Shown here piece by piece: positions 4,972 to 7,545 of a stretch of 7,545 bases of DNA. The notes below the pieces were generated by a model. It saw only the letters and a list, made by a program, of their open reading frames with translations, was not told the DNA's origin and did no database searches. Source of the stretch: CAVOBC01 sp963693635 (GTDB lineage: Bacteria; Pseudomonadota; Gammaproteobacteria; Pseudomonadales; Azotimanducaceae); NCBI GenBank assembly GCA_963693635.1, contig CAVOBC010000234.1, positions 1 through 7,545 of the forward strand, read 5' to 3'. The position numbers and the translations under genes are program-made. How positions within the stretch are numbered: the first letter of the stretch is position 1; each line of letters begins with the position of its first letter.

Positions 4972-7227
4972 ATGACGTTGCTGGCGATGATCGTCGCGGT
5001 CGCCGCCGCGACGGCCGCGACCGCGACGACCGCGCAGCAGGTGACGGAAGGCCTCGAGACGATCGTCGTTACTGCGGTGACGCCGCTCGGATCAGCCGCG
5101 GACATGGGTGATGCGGCGAACGTCCAGACGGCGTTTGCTGAAGACCTTGCTGAACAGCGTGCGCTCGGTCTCGCTGCCTTCATGAACGAACGTTTCGGCA
5201 GCGTGAGTGTCAACGAGGCGCAGGGTAATCCCCTGCAGCCGGATGTCAGGTTCCGAGGATTCGTGGGATCGCCGCTGTTGGGGCTCCCCCAGGGCATTTC
5301 GGTCTACCAGGACGGAGTCAGGGTTAACGAACCGTTCGGCGACACGGTCAACTGGGCGCTGATCCCGGAATCGGGGATCGACTCGGTGCAGATGATCGCT
5401 GGCTCGAATCCGCTGTTCGGCCAGAACACGCTGGGGGGAGCTGTCTCCGTACGAACCAGGAACGGCTTCTCTTACCCGGGCCTCGCTGGCGAGGTCAGTG
5501 CCGGCGACTTCGGGCGACGCCGCGCCCAGGTCGAGGCGGGCGGGCGGCTACGGGAAGACTCCGCCGGTTTCGTCTCCGCCGAATGGCTGGATGAAGACGG
5601 CTGGCGCGATTATTCGCCATCGAAGAACGTCGCGATGTTTGCCAGCGGCGGTTGGCGAGGCGATCACACGACCCTGGATGCCTCGGTCACGCGGGGTCGG
5701 ACCGACCTCGTTGGCAACGGGGCGGCGCCGCGGCAACTCCTGCGGACCCGTCGCGGTGCAATCTACACGCGCCCGGACCGGACCCGGAACGACCTCACGT
5801 TGTTCAATCTCGTGGGGAATCGAGTGGGGCCCCGTCTGCGCGTGACAGTAAATGTCTTCCAGCGCGCGAGCGACATCACTACCTCCAATGGCGACGACTC
5901 CGATTTCGAAGCGTGCGACCGGGCGCCTTCAATACTGTGTGAGGAAGAGGACGGTCCAATTCTGCTGATCGCCGGCGTGCCGGTGATGGCTGACGAGGCC
6001 CTCGAGGGGGCGACGGTGAATCGAACGCGTACGGACCAGCGTACGCGTGGGATGGCGTTGCAGGCGACGCGGCGTGTGAGCTACCTCAATGGTCAGGTTA
6101 CGGCCGGGGTCACCCTGGACAAGAGCGACGTCGGGTTTCGTTCGGGGACGGAGTTGGGGTCGCTCGACGCGACGAGGCGCGCCGTGTCCGGTGGGCTCTT
6201 CCTGCCGGGGGCGGCCACGCGACTGGATGCACGCGTGGACAATCGTGCGGTCTTTTTTGCGCACACCGCGGCACTGGGTGAAACGGTCAGCCTTGACTTA
6301 GCTGGCCGCTACCATCGAACGCAAGTCATGCTGCGCGATCGTCTGGGGTCCGCGCTTAACGGCCGGCATAAGTTCTCTCGGTTCAACCCGTCGCTCGGGA
6401 TGAGCGCGCGGATGAGCAGCGGAGTCACCGTGTTTGCCAGTCTGGCGATGTCCAGTCGTGCGCCTACGCCCGTCGAACTGACGTGTGCGGATGAAGACGA
6501 CCCCTGCAGGCTTCCCAACGCATTTCTTGCCGACCCACCGCTCGATCAGGTGGTCTCGACAACATTCGAGGCCGGCCTGCGCGGTGAGTCGCACGGCCTC
6601 GCGTGGCGTGCCGGCGCGTTTCGGACGGTCAATCGCGACGACCTTCTGTTCATCAGCGCCGGGCGATTCACCAACGAAGGATTTTTCGACAACGTCGGCC
6701 GCACGCGCCGCGTCGGAGTCGAAGCCGGCATTGTCGGTGAGCGTCACGGCGTCGCCTGGTCGGCGCACTACAGTTGGCTCGACGCGACGTTTCGCGATGC
6801 CTTCAGCGTACCCGGTCTGAACCATCCGTTCGCCGGCGGCGGTGAGATCGCGGTGTCGTCGGGTGATCGTCTGCCGCTCGTACCGCGGCACAACCTGAAG
6901 GCGAGTGTCGACTGGCGTCGTGGCCGGTTGCACTTCGGTGCAGATTGGCGCGTTGAGTCGGGCGCACATCTGCGCGGGGACGAAGGCAACGCCGCCTCGC
7001 CCCTTGCGGGCCACGGCGTGGTCGACCTGCGGGCAAGCCTGCAGGTAGGTCGACATGTCCGGGTCTTCCTGACGATCGACAACTTGCTCGATGCGCGCTA
7101 CGAAACATTTGGCCTGTTCGGCGACGCGAGTGAGGTGTTGGGCGAGCGCTTCGACGATCCGCGTTTTCTAACCCCGTCGGCTCCGCGGGCTGCGTTTATT
7201 GGCGTCCGTATCGCGACCCGGCCATGA
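4972..7227 (+). CDS. TonB-dependent outer-membrane receptor
   Basis: Outer-membrane active transporter of 751 residues, powered by TonB-ExbB-ExbD. The N-terminus, MTLLAMIVAVAAATAATATTAQQ, is a probable signal peptide that lacks the usual positive charges. A TonB-box-like ETIVVTA follows at 29-35. The plug domain spans about 40-160 and includes VRFRGF, GLPQGISVYQDG, VRVNEPFGD (to 124) and GGAVSVRT. The rest alternates as in a 22-strand barrel, for example PVELTCADEDDPC, TFEAGLRG, RRVGVEAGI, LPLVPRHNLKASVDW, GVVDLRASL and TIDNLLDARYETFG. Two acidic stretches each hold a close cysteine pair, Cys315/Cys323 and Cys505/Cys512, likely disulfide-bridged extracellular loops. The end, AAFIGVRIATRP, lacks the terminal aromatic residue of most outer-membrane barrels. 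I prefer ATG 4972 to the adjacent TTG 4969; the ribosome binding site is weak, which fits coupling to the SDR 33 bp upstream. The ligand is unknown: siderophore, metal chelate or organic nutrient. Confidence 0.92.
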   Translation: MTLLAMIVAVAAATAATATTAQQVTEGLETIVVTAVTPLGSAADMGDAANVQTAFAEDLAEQRALGLAAFMNERFGSVSVNEAQGNPLQPDVRFRGFVGSPLLGLPQGISVYQDGVRVNEPFGDTVNWALIPESGIDSVQMIAGSNPLFGQNTLGGAVSVRTRNGFSYPGLAGEVSAGDFGRRRAQVEAGGRLREDSAGFVSAEWLDEDGWRDYSPSKNVAMFASGGWRGDHTTLDASVTRGRTDLVGNGAAPRQLLRTRRGAIYTRPDRTRNDLTLFNLVGNRVGPRLRVTVNVFQRASDITTSNGDDSDFEACDRAPSILCEEEDGPILLIAGVPVMADEALEGATVNRTRTDQRTRGMALQATRRVSYLNGQVTAGVTLDKSDVGFRSGTELGSLDATRRAVSGGLFLPGAATRLDARVDNRAVFFAHTAALGETVSLDLAGRYHRTQVMLRDRLGSALNGRHKFSRFNPSLGMSARMSSGVTVFASLAMSSRAPTPVELTCADEDDPCRLPNAFLADPPLDQVVSTTFEAGLRGESHGLAWRAGAFRTVNRDDLLFISAGRFTNEGFFDNVGRTRRVGVEAGIVGERHGVAWSAHYSWLDATFRDAFSVPGLNHPFAGGGEIAVSSGDRLPLVPRHNLKASVDWRRGRLHFGADWRVESGAHLRGDEGNAASPLAGHGVVDLRASLQVGRHVRVFLTIDNLLDARYETFGLFGDASEVLGERFDDPRFLTPSAPRAAFIGVRIATRP

Positions 7228-7240
7228 AGTTCAGCCGGAC

Positions 7241-7545
7241 TTAGGCAACCGCTCCGGCAGACCGCAGTTTCGCGATCTCATCAGCGCTGAGGCCTGCGCT
7301 TGCGAGAATCTCATCGGTATCGGCGCCCGGTGCAGCGGCGGGCCCGGGGACTTCAGGCGGGGTGCGGTCAAACCGTGGTGCCGGCGCGGCCTGCGGCAGG
7401 CCGTCAACCTCCACGAAGGCCTGCCGTTCGACGTTGTGCGGGTGTTCACGCGCTTCGGCGAAGCTCAGTACCGGCGCGTAACAGATATCCGTACCCAGCA
7501 TGATCTGATCCCACTCGTCGCGGGTCTTGGCCTTGAAGATTGCGG
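7241..7545 (-). CDS. Family III CoA-transferase (CaiB/BaiF, AMACR-like), C-terminal part
   Basis: The last 100 residues of a protein whose N-terminus lies beyond the right edge. The frame is open to the edge and reads AIFKAKTRDEWDQIMLGTDI there, then CYAPVLSFAEAREHPHN, QAFVEVDGLPQAAPAPRFDRTP, and ends DEILASAGLSADEIAKLRSAGAVA. This is the standard C-terminus of CaiB/BaiF CoA-transferases and of alpha-methylacyl-CoA racemase, with the conserved GTD-C-APV segment, the HPHN motif, the PAPRF-RTP segment and the terminal EI-LR helix. Full proteins have about 380-410 residues; the catalytic aspartate would lie outside the window. A transferase or an epimerase role cannot be told apart from this part. 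It converges on the TonB-dependent receptor with only 13 bp between the two stop codons. Confidence 0.9.
   Translation of the reverse strand, partial: AIFKAKTRDEWDQIMLGTDICYAPVLSFAEAREHPHNVERQAFVEVDGLPQAAPAPRFDRTPPEVPGPAAAPGADTDEILASAGLSADEIAKLRSAGAVA

Noticed and set aside
6298..7056. Minus-strand open frame of 252 residues
   Set aside because: It lies wholly antisense to the TonB-dependent receptor, whose translation is clearly conserved; a GC-rich shadow frame.
7234..7258. GCCGGA / TCCGGC stem between the converging receptor and family III CoA-transferase genes, as a shared terminator
   Set aside because: Only 6 bp with a 13-base loop, no T tract, and it lies mainly within the CoA-transferase coding sequence.

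Overview
The window is GC-rich bacterial DNA. It carries a TonB-dependent outer-membrane receptor, so the host is a Gram-negative, most likely a proteobacterium; I cannot place it more finely. No tRNA, rRNA, CRISPR array, transposase or phage gene is visible.

Layout. The left part (about 100-3063) is a minus-strand series. Read in the direction of transcription it holds a 442-residue acetyl-CoA hydrolase/CoA-transferase family protein, then a formylglycine-generating enzyme (FGE) with its catalytic cysteine pair, then an ECF-type RNA polymerase sigma factor that looks broken at both ends. A remnant of an MmyB-like transcription regulator follows at 3221-3567, also on the minus strand. It keeps its ligand-binding domain but has no recognisable helix-turn-helix and is frameshifted at its C-terminus. 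From 3568 to 4158 I see no gene, but three local structures: a tandem pair of 18-bp repeats each holding the palindrome CTTGCAAG, a perfect 12-bp inverted repeat, and a 14-bp tandem duplication. On the plus strand a short-chain dehydrogenase/reductase (SDR) is followed 33 bp later by a TonB-dependent receptor, probably in one transcription unit. The window ends in the C-terminal part of a family III (CaiB/BaiF, AMACR-like) CoA-transferase on the minus strand, convergent with the receptor.

How the genes may work together (inference). Two unrelated CoA-transferase families, an NADP-type SDR and an outer-membrane receptor suggest uptake and CoA-dependent catabolism of an organic acid or lipid-like compound. 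The MmyB-like remnant lies divergent to the SDR, an arrangement common for that regulator family. The FGE implies a type I sulfatase or another formylglycine-dependent enzyme elsewhere in the genome, since none is present here.

The clearest anomaly is that both regulatory genes carry lesions while every complete enzyme and transport gene is open. I found no convincing wholly new system; the most useful leads are the broken sigma factor, the palindromic repeat pair and the domain-only regulator remnant.
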